A DNA stretch of 64,000 nt from Microbacterium sp. SLBN-146 (GTDB lineage Bacteria; Actinomycetota; Actinomycetes; Actinomycetales; Microbacteriaceae). Shown one piece after another: positions 18,423-26,205 of the stretch. The notes beneath the pieces were generated by a model. That model had not been told where the DNA came from, did no database searches, and was given only the letters and a program-made list of their open reading frames with translations. Location: contig NZ_VFMR01000001.1 of NCBI RefSeq assembly GCF_006715145.1, positions 2,976,001 to 3,040,000 of the forward strand, written 5' to 3'. The translations under genes and the position numbers were made by a program. Positions within the stretch are counted from its first letter, which is position 1. The number at the start of each line of letters is the position of its first letter.

Positions 18423-18434
18423 TAGCATTCCGGG
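18423..18434 (+). promoter_or_regulatory. -10 box for leaderless S4 gene
   Basis: TAGCAT (18423-18428), spacer TCCGGG, ATG at 18435. Confidence 0.55.
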
Positions 18435-18662
18435 ATGAGTGATTCGGCTCCGGTTGACGATGTCCCGATCGGCAGCGAGTCGATCCGACTCGGCCAGTTC
18501 ATGAAGTACGCGGGGCTCCTCGACAGCGGCGGAAACGTGAAGGAAGCCATCATCGATGGATACGTGACCGTCAACGACGAGGTCGAACGCCGGCGTGGCC
18601 GACAGTTGCAGCACGGCGATGTCGTCGGCTTCGACGACCGCAGGGCCCGCGTCTGCCCATGA
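18435..18662 (+). CDS. S4-domain RNA-binding protein
   Basis: 75 residues, essentially one S4 domain (residues 15-70): SIRLGQFMKYAGLLDSGGNV, then DGYVTVNDEVERRRGRQL and a basic C-terminus. It resembles the short YbcJ/YaaA-type S4 proteins, which bind structured RNA and are linked to ribosome or rRNA metabolism. No catalytic domain is fused. Its stop overlaps the next start as ATGA, so the following lipoprotein is translationally coupled to it. Confidence 0.85.
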   Translation: MSDSAPVDDVPIGSESIRLGQFMKYAGLLDSGGNVKEAIIDGYVTVNDEVERRRGRQLQHGDVVGFDDRRARVCP

Positions 18663-19204
18663 CTCGACGCCTGTTGGCGGCTGCACTCATCTGCGCAGCC
18701 ACCGTTGCGACGCCGGCGTGTTCATCGATTCCCGATGCCCCTCGCGTCGTGGGGGAGGACTACCCCGGAACGTGCATGCCGGCGGAGTTGACGTGGCCCA
18801 CGGACTTCCTGGAGTCTCTGCCGGGGGAGTCGAGCGCCGTGGGCGGGAGCATCGTCGGACTCCGCCTGGAATACCGTGACTCCCGGTGGGCGTGGCGTCT
18901 GCGCAGCGTCAGCGCTCAGCGCGACGCATTCGGAGAATCGGTCGCAGACCGGACCTCCGGGCAGGAATCGATCGTCGACGTCCGGACGCTGGAGCTTCTC
19001 GCCACCCGCGAGGTCGAGCTGACCGAAGCGGAACAACGGACGGACGCAATCGGTGCCTCTGAGGCAGCGCAGCTCTCCGGAGAAGGATGGCCGAGCCCGC
19101 TGATCGTCGACATGGCTCGCGTCATGCAGGGCGAGGAATCCGTGTGGCGCATCACCCTGTGTGACACGGAGGCCAACGAGCTCTCCGTGATCACCCGCCC
19201 CTGA
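18659..19204 (+). CDS. Putative lipoprotein of unknown function
   Basis: 181 residues. The N-terminus has two arginines, a hydrophobic stretch (LLAAALICAATVATPA) and a cysteine at position 21, a weak lipobox (TPAC), so it is probably exported and lipid-anchored. The mature part contains two further cysteines (in GTCMP and TLCD), perhaps a disulfide, and shows no known catalytic motif. It is coupled to the S4 gene by the ATGA overlap. I do not recognise a family and it may be lineage-specific. Confidence 0.7.
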   Translation: MTRRLLAAALICAATVATPACSSIPDAPRVVGEDYPGTCMPAELTWPTDFLESLPGESSAVGGSIVGLRLEYRDSRWAWRLRSVSAQRDAFGESVADRTSGQESIVDVRTLELLATREVELTEAEQRTDAIGASEAAQLSGEGWPSPLIVDMARVMQGEESVWRITLCDTEANELSVITRP

Positions 19205-19220
19205 TGACGAGCACGGTTTC

Positions 19221-19400
19221 GGGGCGCGTGTCGTCACGTTGGGGCGACAAACTCGCGCCCCGAGCAATGGATCGCGCCCCGCGAGTGAATCGCGCCCCGA
19301 TGGGCGGCATCGCGCCCCGACCGTGATCACAAGAGGTCTGGGGCGCGTGTCATCACCTCGGGGCGACAGTTTCGCGCCCCAGGGTGAGGGCTCGCGCCCC
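19221..19400. repeat. Intergenic array of TCGCGCCCC / GGGGCG(C/A) units at about 20-bp spacing
   Basis: TCGCGCCCC occurs exactly at 19253, 19272, 19290, 19310, 19372 and 19392. Inverted-type GGGGCGCG occurs at 19221 and 19340, each followed 20 bases later by GGGGCGAC (19241, 19360). A 41-base unit is present twice, 19221-19261 and 19340-19380, with 35 of 41 positions identical. Because both orientations occur, the transcript could fold into alternative hairpins. Confidence 0.8.
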
Positions 19401-19434
19401 AAGCGGTGCAGTGGCAGGGATGGCAATCGCCGTT

Positions 19435-19463
19435 CTGACATAATGTGCATTATCGGCTAATAG
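19435..19463 (+). promoter_or_regulatory. Promoter-like element with palindrome in its spacer
   Basis: CTGACA (19435-19440), 17 bases, TAATAG (19458-19463). The spacer contains ATAATG-tg-CATTAT (19440-19453), a perfect 6-base inverted repeat in otherwise GC-rich DNA, positioned where a repressor would block RNA polymerase. Confidence 0.5.
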
Positions 19464-19511
19464 ATCTGAGGCGCTGCCACCTGTGATTGGGCCCAGGGAG
19501 CGCTGCATCCC

Positions 19512-19523
19512 TAGGCTCGGATC
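19512..19523 (+). promoter_or_regulatory. -10 box for leaderless AEC transporter gene
   Basis: TAGGCT (19512-19517), spacer CGGATC, ATG at 19524. The element at 19435-19463 could be a second, regulated promoter. Confidence 0.55.
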
Positions 19524-20444
19524 ATGCTGGAGTCGCTCACGGGGTTCGTCGTCGTCGGCGTCGCGATCTTCGTCGGATGGATCCTCGGCCGCATCGACCT
19601 GCTCGGTGAACACGCACGACCGGTGCTGGCGCGACTGACGTTCTTCGTCCTCTCGCCGTTCCTGCTGTTCGTGGTGTTGGCGCAGGCCGATGTCCGAACG
19701 CTCTTCTCGGCACTGCTCCCGGTCGCCGCCATCGCCGCGGTCGTCATCTTTCTCACCTACGTGTCGATCGCACGATTGGCCTGGAAGCGATCCGTCGGCG
19801 AGACGGTCATCGGCGCGCTCAGCGCGGGCCAGGTCAACTCCAACAACATCGGCATTCCGCTGTCGCTCTACCTGCTCGGCAGCGCGGCGTTTCCGGCACC
19901 CGTCATTCTTCTCCAGCTCCTCGTCTTCACGCCGATCACGATGGCGATTCTGGATGCCGTAACATCGGCGCGCACGTCGATCTGGCGCACGATCGGCCGT
20001 ACGGCGGTCAACCCGATCGTGCTCGGCTCGGTGCTCGGCACGCTCGTCTCAGTCTCGGGTATCGAGCTCCCGCCGATCGTCCTGGAGCCGCTCGTCCTCG
20101 TCGCGAACGCGTGCGTGCCGATTCTGCTCATCAGCTACGGCATCTCGCTGCATGGCCAGCGGGTTCTCGGCCCCTCGGGCCGGCGCCGCGACATCGTCCT
20201 CGCGACGATGCTCAAGCTCGTCGTGATGCCCGTCGTCGCGTGGGTCGTAGCCGAGTTCGTGTTCGGACTAGACGCGCAGGACGTCCTCATCTGCGTCGTG
20301 CTGGCCGCGCTCCCCACGGCGCAGAACGTCTTCAACTACTCCCAGCGATACGACGTCGGCGAGACGATCGCGCGAGACACCGTCTTTCTCACGACCCTCG
20401 GATGCGTCCCCGTGCTTCTTCTGGCCACGGTGCTCCTCGGCTGA
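19524..20444 (+). CDS. AEC family transporter (auxin efflux carrier type)
   Basis: 306 residues with about 10 transmembrane helices in two five-helix bundles. Each bundle has a helix broken by conserved residues: GQVNSNNIGIPLSLYLLGS in the first half and ALPTAQNVFNYSQRY in the second. Bacterial AEC proteins move carboxylates such as malate or malonate, or other small acids. Nothing nearby names the substrate. The palindrome upstream suggests specific repression, possibly by an effector related to the cargo. Confidence 0.88.
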   Translation: MLESLTGFVVVGVAIFVGWILGRIDLLGEHARPVLARLTFFVLSPFLLFVVLAQADVRTLFSALLPVAAIAAVVIFLTYVSIARLAWKRSVGETVIGALSAGQVNSNNIGIPLSLYLLGSAAFPAPVILLQLLVFTPITMAILDAVTSARTSIWRTIGRTAVNPIVLGSVLGTLVSVSGIELPPIVLEPLVLVANACVPILLISYGISLHGQRVLGPSGRRRDIVLATMLKLVVMPVVAWVVAEFVFGLDAQDVLICVVLAALPTAQNVFNYSQRYDVGETIARDTVFLTTLGCVPVLLLATVLLG

Positions 20445-20445
20445 G

Positions 20446-20706
20446 TCAGTGCCCGTCCAGCTCTCGGAGCGACCCGACCACCAACCGCGACCCGTCGCCT
20501 GCGCGCAGCACGGTGAAAAGCGTCACCGTACACGCCCGGCAACGCACGATCGCCGCCTGCGCGTCGAGTTCGACGTCGGTCTCGGCGAGCGTCGACACGC
20601 TCGCACACTCCCCGCACACGCCGCGGAGCATCGTCACATCACCGACGAAGATCTCGGCAAGCAACCCGGCGACGGCATTGCCGTCGACTCTCGACATGAC
20701 TCTCAT
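20446..20706 (-). CDS. Small zinc-ribbon protein, DUF6510 type
   Basis: 86 residues. Two CxxC knuckles (Cys31/34 in CGECASV and Cys56/59 in VRCRACT) spaced 21 residues apart predict a zinc ribbon. The start MSRVDGNAVAGLLAEIF is typical of the DUF6510 family. The ATG at 20706 forms an ATGA overlap with the reductase stop, so it is the third gene of a coupled operon. A role as an electron-transfer partner, metal-insertion helper or assembly factor for the oxidoreductase pair is inference from context only. Confidence 0.8.
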   Translation of the reverse strand: MRVMSRVDGNAVAGLLAEIFVGDVTMLRGVCGECASVSTLAETDVELDAQAAIVRCRACTVTLFTVLRAGDGSRLVVGSLRELDGH

Positions 20707-21431
20707 CACGCACCTCCGAAACGCTCGGTCCGAATGCTGCTCGCGGGATGCCCGAGGCGCACGAGCGTGTCCGCGACGTGTTCGACGAATCGCGTCGGGC
20801 CGCACACGAATACCAGCGGCTCGTCGTCGGGCCGCCATGACGCCGCGGCGATCCCGGAGTCATCGAGTCGTCCGACTCTTCCCTGCCATCCGTCCGGCGC
20901 TCCACGCGTGTACGCCCACGTGACGGGTACTCCCCCGGCCTCCGCATCCCGCGTCAGCTCGTCGCGATATATCGCGTCCTCCGGCGTTCGGACGAAGTAG
21001 AGAAGACGACCGGATGCCGCAACACCGGCATCCGACATCGCCCGCGCGATCGCACGCAAGGGCACGATCCCAGACCCGCCCGCGATGAGCTGCACCGGCA
21101 CCACTCCCCCGGCGCGCCAGACGAAATACCCGCCGAGCGGGCCCTTGACCTCGAGCTGATCGCCGACAGCGACGTCACGAACGAGATACGGAGACACCTC
21201 GCCGTCGGGCACTTCGTCGACGGCCAGTTCGATGATGTCTCCCGCTCCGTATGACCCGACCGAGTAGGAGCGTTCCGCTTGATAGCCGTCCTCGGCCGTC
21301 AAGCGGATGTCGATGTGCTGGCCGGCGTCGTTTCCCGGCCAGTCGGTCACGCGAACGCGGAGCACACGGGCGTGAGACGACGCGTCGACGACATCGACGA
21401 CCTCGGCCGGACGCCACCCGCCGACGATCAC
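20706..21431 (-). CDS. FAD/NAD(P)H oxidoreductase (ferredoxin-NADP+ reductase fold)
   Basis: 241 residues. The FAD-binding beta-barrel carries RSYSVGSYG (residues 54-62). The NAD(P) domain has VQLIAGGSGIVPL (113-125) and the terminal VFVCGPTRFVEHV. There is no added 2Fe-2S ferredoxin domain, so electrons must leave by another carrier. The GTG at 21431 is chosen because it gives a GTGA overlap with the upstream molybdoenzyme stop. Longer readings would lie inside that gene. It probably supplies or accepts electrons for the molybdoenzyme. Confidence 0.87.
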   Translation of the reverse strand: MIVGGWRPAEVVDVVDASSHARVLRVRVTDWPGNDAGQHIDIRLTAEDGYQAERSYSVGSYGAGDIIELAVDEVPDGEVSPYLVRDVAVGDQLEVKGPLGGYFVWRAGGVVPVQLIAGGSGIVPLRAIARAMSDAGVAASGRLLYFVRTPEDAIYRDELTRDAEAGGVPVTWAYTRGAPDGWQGRVGRLDDSGIAAASWRPDDEPLVFVCGPTRFVEHVADTLVRLGHPASSIRTERFGGA

Positions 21432-22021
21432 CAATAGCGCTCCTCGGTCCACGGGTCGCCATGCATGTTGTATCCGTTCTGCTCCCAGAATCCCGGGGCG
21501 TCTTCGTCCATCAGGACGAGTCCGTTGACCCATTTCGCACTCTTCCAGAAGTACAAGTGGGGCACGAGGAGTCGGGCCGGCCCCCCGTGCTCGGGGTCGA
21601 GCGGCTCACCGTCGAACTCGAAGGCGACCCATGCCTTTCCATCGAGAAGATCCTCGAAGGGGATGTTCGTCGTGTAGCCGCCATAAGAGTGGGCCATTGC
21701 GAACTGCGCATCGGTCTCGACCTGCGCCATGAGCGTATCGATCGACACGCCTCGCCACGAGGTGCCGAGCTTCGACCAGCGCGTGACGCAGTGAATGTCG
21801 GTCGACACGTCCTCGATGGACATGTCCATGAGCTGGGCCCAGTCCCACGACACGACCTCTCCGTGCTCGTTGCGAATCGAGAACGACCATTCGTCGGTGT
21901 CGATGCGAGGCGTCGGTCCTGCCGAGAGCACCGGAAAATCCTCGGTCAGATACTGCCCGGGAGGAAGGTGAGGGTCTGTATCGCGGCGACGCGCGCCGAA
22001 GCCTCTCGAGAAGACGGCCAT
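21428..22021 (-). CDS. Sulfite-oxidase-fold molybdopterin oxidoreductase
   Basis: 197 residues, a stand-alone molybdopterin-binding domain of the sulfite oxidase/YedY (MsrP) superfamily. Cys78 in STDIHCVTRWSKLGTSW is the expected molybdenum ligand, and SYGGYTTNIPFEDLLD and HGGPARLLVPHLYFWKSAKW are the other cofactor-contact blocks. There is no Tat signal, so unlike MsrP it should be cytoplasmic. It lacks the dimerisation and heme domains of true sulfite oxidase. The ATG at 22021 has a GAAGGGATC ribosome site. It is the first gene of a three-gene coupled operon. Confidence 0.88.
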   Translation of the reverse strand: MAVFSRGFGARRRDTDPHLPPGQYLTEDFPVLSAGPTPRIDTDEWSFSIRNEHGEVVSWDWAQLMDMSIEDVSTDIHCVTRWSKLGTSWRGVSIDTLMAQVETDAQFAMAHSYGGYTTNIPFEDLLDGKAWVAFEFDGEPLDPEHGGPARLLVPHLYFWKSAKWVNGLVLMDEDAPGFWEQNGYNMHGDPWTEERYW

Positions 22022-22209
22022 GCTGATCCCTTCGAGCGAGGACGTGTCGGGTTCAGTGTGCCAGGCATGCAGGACATTTGTCATGGCCCTGAGCGGGCCC
22101 CCCACGCAGCTTCCCCCACGACACGGGACTTTCGACTCACCCGGAAGTTTGTACGTCGGGTCTAGACTTCGATCGCCCCTCATCAGGAAACTCCCAGGAA
22201 GGACATCCC

Positions 22210-22770
22210 ATGTCCACGGAATCCTCTACTGCCAAGGCTGCCGTCAACGGCATCCGCACGGCGCTCGGCATCGGCGGCGTGCTCGCCGTCATCGTCGGAA
22301 TCCTCATCCTCGTGTGGCCTGGCCGCACCGCCATGGTGGTCACCGCGATCATCGCGATCTACGCCATCGCCGCAGGCCTCGTCTACGCGGGCCTCGGCAT
22401 CTTCTCCAAGTCCAAGGGCGGATGGGCCCGCATCGGCCACATCGTCCTGGGCGTGCTGTTCATCATCGCGGGCGTCGTCGCCTTCTTCAATCTGGGCGCG
22501 ACGACGGCCTTCCTCGCCCTGTTCCTCGGCGTCCTCGTCGGCGTCATGTGGATCATCGAGGGCATCGTCTCGCTCTCGACGCTCAGCGACAGCTCCTCGA
22601 AGGGCTGGACGATCTTCTTCGCGATCGTGAGCATCATCGCCGGAATCGTTCTGCTGTTCTCGCCCCTCTGGGGAGCCGTCGTCCTGTGGTGGCTCCTGGG
22701 CATCTCGCTCATCGTCCTCGGACTCCTCAACGTGGTCCGCGCCTTCACCTTCGGCAAGGGCGACCTGTAA
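22210..22770 (+). CDS. HdeD/DUF308-type membrane protein
   Basis: 186 residues with six predicted transmembrane helices arranged as three similar hairpins (for example GGVLAVIVGILILVWPGRT and SIIAGIVLLFSPLWG). The repeat of a Gly-rich helix followed by a W-P or S-P turn is typical of DUF308 and the HdeD acid-resistance family. Its function in actinobacteria is undefined. CAGGAAGGA precedes the ATG, and a TAGACT box at 22163-22168 would give a leader of about 35 bases. Confidence 0.85.
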   Translation: MSTESSTAKAAVNGIRTALGIGGVLAVIVGILILVWPGRTAMVVTAIIAIYAIAAGLVYAGLGIFSKSKGGWARIGHIVLGVLFIIAGVVAFFNLGATTAFLALFLGVLVGVMWIIEGIVSLSTLSDSSSKGWTIFFAIVSIIAGIVLLFSPLWGAVVLWWLLGISLIVLGLLNVVRAFTFGKGDL

Positions 22771-22791
22771 GGATCACACCTCGAACGAACC

Positions 22792-22828
22792 GACGTCGGC
22801 CCCGGGAATCGCTCCCGGGGCCGACGTC
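22792..22828. terminator. Bidirectional terminator between HdeD-like gene and S9 peptidase
   Basis: Perfect 16-bp stem (22792-22807 with 22813-22828) around the 5-base loop ATCGC. It sits in the 63-base gap between two converging genes and can end both. Confidence 0.85.
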
Positions 22829-22833
22829 TGCGA

Positions 22834-24816
22834 TCAGGATGTCGGAAGCATCCGCGACCACCACTCTGTCACCGCATCGAACCTCTCCAGACGGTGACGA
22901 GGGCGACCCGAGCGCGTCAGCTCGTGGTCTTCGCCCGGGAAGATCAGCATCTCGGCGGGTGTCCCTTGGCGCTTCAGCGCGGAGTAGTAGCGGGTCGCCT
23001 GTTCGAGCGGACACCGGAAGTCGAGCTCCGAGTGGACGACGAGAGTCGCCGTCGTCACCTGACCGACGACCGCGAACGGGCTCTGCGCGGCGATCTGCTC
23101 CGCGTCCGTGCCGACGTATTCGTCGCCGAAGAACGAGCCGATATCGCTCGTCCCCTGGAAAGAGGCGGGATCGAGGAATCCGCGCTCGACGATCGCGCCC
23201 GCGAATCGATGGTCGTGCGCGATGATCCACGCTGTCAGGTAGCCGCCGTACGACCCGCCCATGATCCCGAGCCGTCCGCCGTCGAGCCGATCGTCCGAAG
23301 CGATGGCCGCTTCCAGGAAGTCGATGACGTCCGTGTGGTCGACGGTGCCCATCGCCTGACGGATGCTGCGCCCGTGCTCGCGACCGTAGCCGGCCGAGCC
23401 CCGCGGATTGCAGTAGACGACGGCATAGCCCGCATCCACGAGCACTTGGGTCTCGTCGAACAGATGTATGCCGTAAGACGCATACGGTCCTCCATGGATC
23501 TGCAAGATGACGGGAAACGGTCCCGCTCCTGCCGGCATTGCGACCCAGCCGTGGACCGGATACTCATCGCGCGCGTCGACCTCGAGCTCTCGCGGCGTCG
23601 TGATGCCGGACCCTGCTGCGTCGGCGCCGAAGGTCGTCAGCGTCACGGCTTCTCCGTCCTCGACCAGGACGAGCTCGCCGGCAGACGCAGGTGTCGCGAC
23701 GGAAGCGATGACACTGTCGCTGACGGCCGCGTGACCGCCGACCTCGACATCACCGCCGAGGACCTCCGTGACATGGCCATGACGCGTCACACGGAGCAGA
23801 CGGACGCGCCCGCGCGTGCGGTCCTGGACGAGGAAGTCCGGCCCGACGGCGGTGATGTGGCTCCCCACTTCACCCAGATCGATCGTCTCCTCGTCGGTGA
23901 CTCTCCGAGGAGACCCGTCCTCGACGATCCACAGCCCCACTCCGGGAGCGATGAAATCGACGTGGGACTCGCCGGGTTCGAATGCGAGCAGAGCCAGCGT
24001 TCCGTCGTCCGCCACCGCGACGCCGCTGATCGAGAGGCCCGCCTCCGGAGCGATGATCTCGCGCTCTCCCGCTCCGTCGGCTCGGAGGCCGACGACACGA
24101 GAGCGGAGGTCACGACGGTCCGCCTCGATCCTCTCGGAGACCGCGAGGATCTCCTCCCCGTGGAAGACGAGCCCGGAGTAGGAGATGTCGTCTTCGGTGA
24201 GGCGAATCGGCTCGTCCGCGACGACGCGCTTCCTCGGCGCTGCATGCCCCTCTTCGAGCACGGCGGGCGCCGGTTCGTAGAACGGCTCGGCGTCGGTCGC
24301 GGGCACCGCCGCGAGGAAGACCTGAGAAGGCCGGTCTGCGATGTACCCCAGCCCGTTCGCGTGCCAACGGACGCCGGTGATCCGACGCGGTGACTCTGCG
24401 TTGGCGTCCAGCCCTTCCACACTCCCGTATCGCCCCGCTTCCGGCACGCAAGCCGCGTAGGCGATGCGATCGCCGTCCGGCGACCACGCGAACTCCGAGA
24501 CGCCGAGCGGAGCATCCGAAACCTGGACGGGCTCGCCCCCGCCGGCGTCGACGACGAAGACCTGCGCCGGGCCGGCCGAGGCGGCTCGCAGGAACGCGAT
24601 CTGCGACCCGTCGGGCGACAGTCGCGGAGCGGAGTCGGCTGTCCCGCGGGTCAGGCGGCGCGGCGTTCCCCCGGGCAGCTCGATTCGCCAGATCTGGCCG
24701 ACGGCGCGATTGGCGGCGATGTCGGGTCGCGACGTGGCGAACACACCGAACGACCCGTCGGGCGCGATGTCAGGGCGTCCGACGGAGATGAGCTTCTCGA
24801 TGCCCGCGGCGCGCAT
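22834..24816 (-). CDS. S9 family peptidase (acylaminoacyl-peptidase type)
   Basis: 660 residues. The N-terminal 400 or so form a WD40-like beta-propeller (repeated motifs such as LSPDGSQIAFL and WSPDGDRIAYA). The C-terminal alpha/beta hydrolase has Ser522 in MGGSYGGYLTAW, Asp599 in SELDFRCP and His631 in GEDHELTRSG. The oxyanion segment HGGPYASYG is intact. These enzymes cleave short or N-acylated peptides in the cytoplasm. No signal peptide is seen. It lies 3 bases downstream of the SDR gene, with GGAG before the ATG, so the two form an operon. Confidence 0.93.
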   Translation of the reverse strand: MRAAGIEKLISVGRPDIAPDGSFGVFATSRPDIAANRAVGQIWRIELPGGTPRRLTRGTADSAPRLSPDGSQIAFLRAASAGPAQVFVVDAGGGEPVQVSDAPLGVSEFAWSPDGDRIAYAACVPEAGRYGSVEGLDANAESPRRITGVRWHANGLGYIADRPSQVFLAAVPATDAEPFYEPAPAVLEEGHAAPRKRVVADEPIRLTEDDISYSGLVFHGEEILAVSERIEADRRDLRSRVVGLRADGAGEREIIAPEAGLSISGVAVADDGTLALLAFEPGESHVDFIAPGVGLWIVEDGSPRRVTDEETIDLGEVGSHITAVGPDFLVQDRTRGRVRLLRVTRHGHVTEVLGGDVEVGGHAAVSDSVIASVATPASAGELVLVEDGEAVTLTTFGADAAGSGITTPRELEVDARDEYPVHGWVAMPAGAGPFPVILQIHGGPYASYGIHLFDETQVLVDAGYAVVYCNPRGSAGYGREHGRSIRQAMGTVDHTDVIDFLEAAIASDDRLDGGRLGIMGGSYGGYLTAWIIAHDHRFAGAIVERGFLDPASFQGTSDIGSFFGDEYVGTDAEQIAAQSPFAVVGQVTTATLVVHSELDFRCPLEQATRYYSALKRQGTPAEMLIFPGEDHELTRSGRPRHRLERFDAVTEWWSRMLPTS

Positions 24817-24819
24817 CGT

Positions 24820-25584
24820 TCACTCCTGAGCGAAGGAGCTGATGTCTCCCACGAGTCGGGTGTTGTCAGCGGGGATCGGCTCGACGGCTCCGCGCGCGAC
24901 CTCGGCAGCGAACTCCGAGACGTTGTAGAGGCGCCCGGCGGACTCGCGCCGGGAAGAGATGGCGCCCGGGTTCGCCCGCTCGAGGAGTGTCGCCGTGATG
25001 GTGCCTTCGATCATGTCGCCCGACACGACGACGAATCCGATCCCGCGCGCGTCGAGGTCTGAGATCCGCTCGCGGAGCGCGTCTTCGCCGGCACGCTTGG
25101 ACAGCGCGACCGGCTCGTACTCGGGCATCGTGGGTGTCGTGCGGATGAAGTGCGCCTGGTGGCTCGTGACGAAGACGACGCGCGCGCCCTCGTCGAGGAT
25201 CGGAAGGGCTGACTCGAGGACATTCACCTGAGCATCGCGATTCAGCTGCAGCGCGTAGTCGGCGGCCATCCCGGACTCCATGCCGCCCGAAGCGTTGAGA
25301 ACGAGGATGTCGAGGGAGCCGAACGTGCGCGCGATCTCGTCGATCATGGCCTGCACCGACTCAGGATCCGTGAGATCGGCGCCGACGACGAGCGCCTCGA
25401 CCCCCAATGACCGCAGTTCCGTCGCGAGCTTCTCTGCGCGCGGCGCCTTGTTCCGGAAGTTGATGACGACGTTCGCGCCGGCTTCGGCGAGGTACCGGAC
25501 CGTGTCGGCGCCGATTCCGCGGGAGGACCCCGTGACGAGAGCGGTCTTTCCGCTCAGCGAGCCTGGTTCGAGAGTCTGCGACAT
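24820..25584 (-). CDS. SDR-family protein with altered active site
   Basis: 254 residues with the Rossmann fold of short-chain dehydrogenases. The cofactor loop is ALVTGSSRGIGAD (residues 15-27), there is an acidic GADLTDPES segment, Asn98 in LNASGG and Ser141 in FVTSHQAHF. The usual catalytic YxxxK is changed: Lys163 is kept in VALSKRAGE, but the residue four before it is Val159, with the nearest Tyr at 156. It may be a non-catalytic or differently wired SDR. The ATG at 25584 follows CAGGAGCAT. It is first in an operon with the S9 peptidase. Confidence 0.85.
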   Translation of the reverse strand: MSQTLEPGSLSGKTALVTGSSRGIGADTVRYLAEAGANVVINFRNKAPRAEKLATELRSLGVEALVVGADLTDPESVQAMIDEIARTFGSLDILVLNASGGMESGMAADYALQLNRDAQVNVLESALPILDEGARVVFVTSHQAHFIRTTPTMPEYEPVALSKRAGEDALRERISDLDARGIGFVVVSGDMIEGTITATLLERANPGAISSRRESAGRLYNVSEFAAEVARGAVEPIPADNTRLVGDISSFAQE

Positions 25585-25707
25585 GGGGATGCTCCTGGAG
25601 TTCGAGGTGCCACACGAGGGCCGTGTCGACCCTATCAACCGGCTCCGCCGCGGCCGCTTCGAGCCCACGTCTTGGTAGTGTTCGAGCAGTCGCGCAAAGG
25701 GGTGAGG

Positions 25708-26205
25708 ATGCTTCCGGATCTGACGCAGTACCTGTGGATCGCGTGGCTCGTACTGGCCCTGGTCTTCGTGATCATCGAACTCCTGACGCTCGAGTTCACC
25801 TTCCTGATGCTCGCCGCGGGCACGCTCGTCGGTGGTCTCGGAGTGAATCTCCTCGGCGGTCCCTGGTGGCTTCAGGTCGCCCTGGCTGCCGCCCTCTCGG
25901 GCCTTCTCCTCTTCACGATAAGGCCGCTCCTCCTGCGGCTCCTGCATCGGGGGACGCAGCCCGCTCTCACGAACGTGGATGCGCTGTACGGCATGGGTGC
26001 ACGCGTGACAAGCCCCTTCGTCGACGGTTTCGGATCCGTGAGACTCGACAACGGCGAGACCTGGACGGCGAAGCTGCCGGACGATGCCGCCGACACGCTG
26101 GGCATCGGCACCCGCGTGAAGGTCATGACCGTCCTCGGAGCGACGGTCGAAGTCGCCCCGCTCCCCTCCGCCCCTTCGACTGAAAGGAGCTCCGAACATG
26201 GTTGA
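25708..26205 (+). CDS. NfeD-family membrane protein
   Basis: 165 residues. Two to three transmembrane helices occupy residues 5-85 (WLVLALVFVIIELLTLEF and a glycine-rich second segment), followed by a soluble OB-fold domain (about 95-155: ALYGMGARVTSPFVDG). NfeD proteins are membrane partners of SPFH/stomatin proteins, and the next gene is exactly that, overlapping by 8 bases. The start at 25708 is preferred because AAAGGGGTGAGG stands directly before it. An alternative upstream start at 25672 adds 12 residues with no ribosome site. Confidence 0.87.
   Translation: MLPDLTQYLWIAWLVLALVFVIIELLTLEFTFLMLAAGTLVGGLGVNLLGGPWWLQVALAAALSGLLLFTIRPLLLRLLHRGTQPALTNVDALYGMGARVTSPFVDGFGSVRLDNGETWTAKLPDDAADTLGIGTRVKVMTVLGATVEVAPLPSAPSTERSSEHG

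Larger units (their letters stand above)
19205..19523. other. Longest gene-free stretch: repeat array plus promoter region
   Basis: 319 bases without a credible reading frame. Bases 19221-19400 hold a GC-rich repeat array. Bases 19435-19463 hold a promoter-like element with an AT-rich palindrome. Bases 19512-19523 hold the -10 box of the AEC transporter. These are listed separately. Confidence 0.7.

Noticed and set aside
19221..19400. Repeat array considered as a CRISPR
   Set aside because: The repeats are only 9 bases, occur in both orientations, and have no 30-40 base unique spacers and no cas genes nearby.
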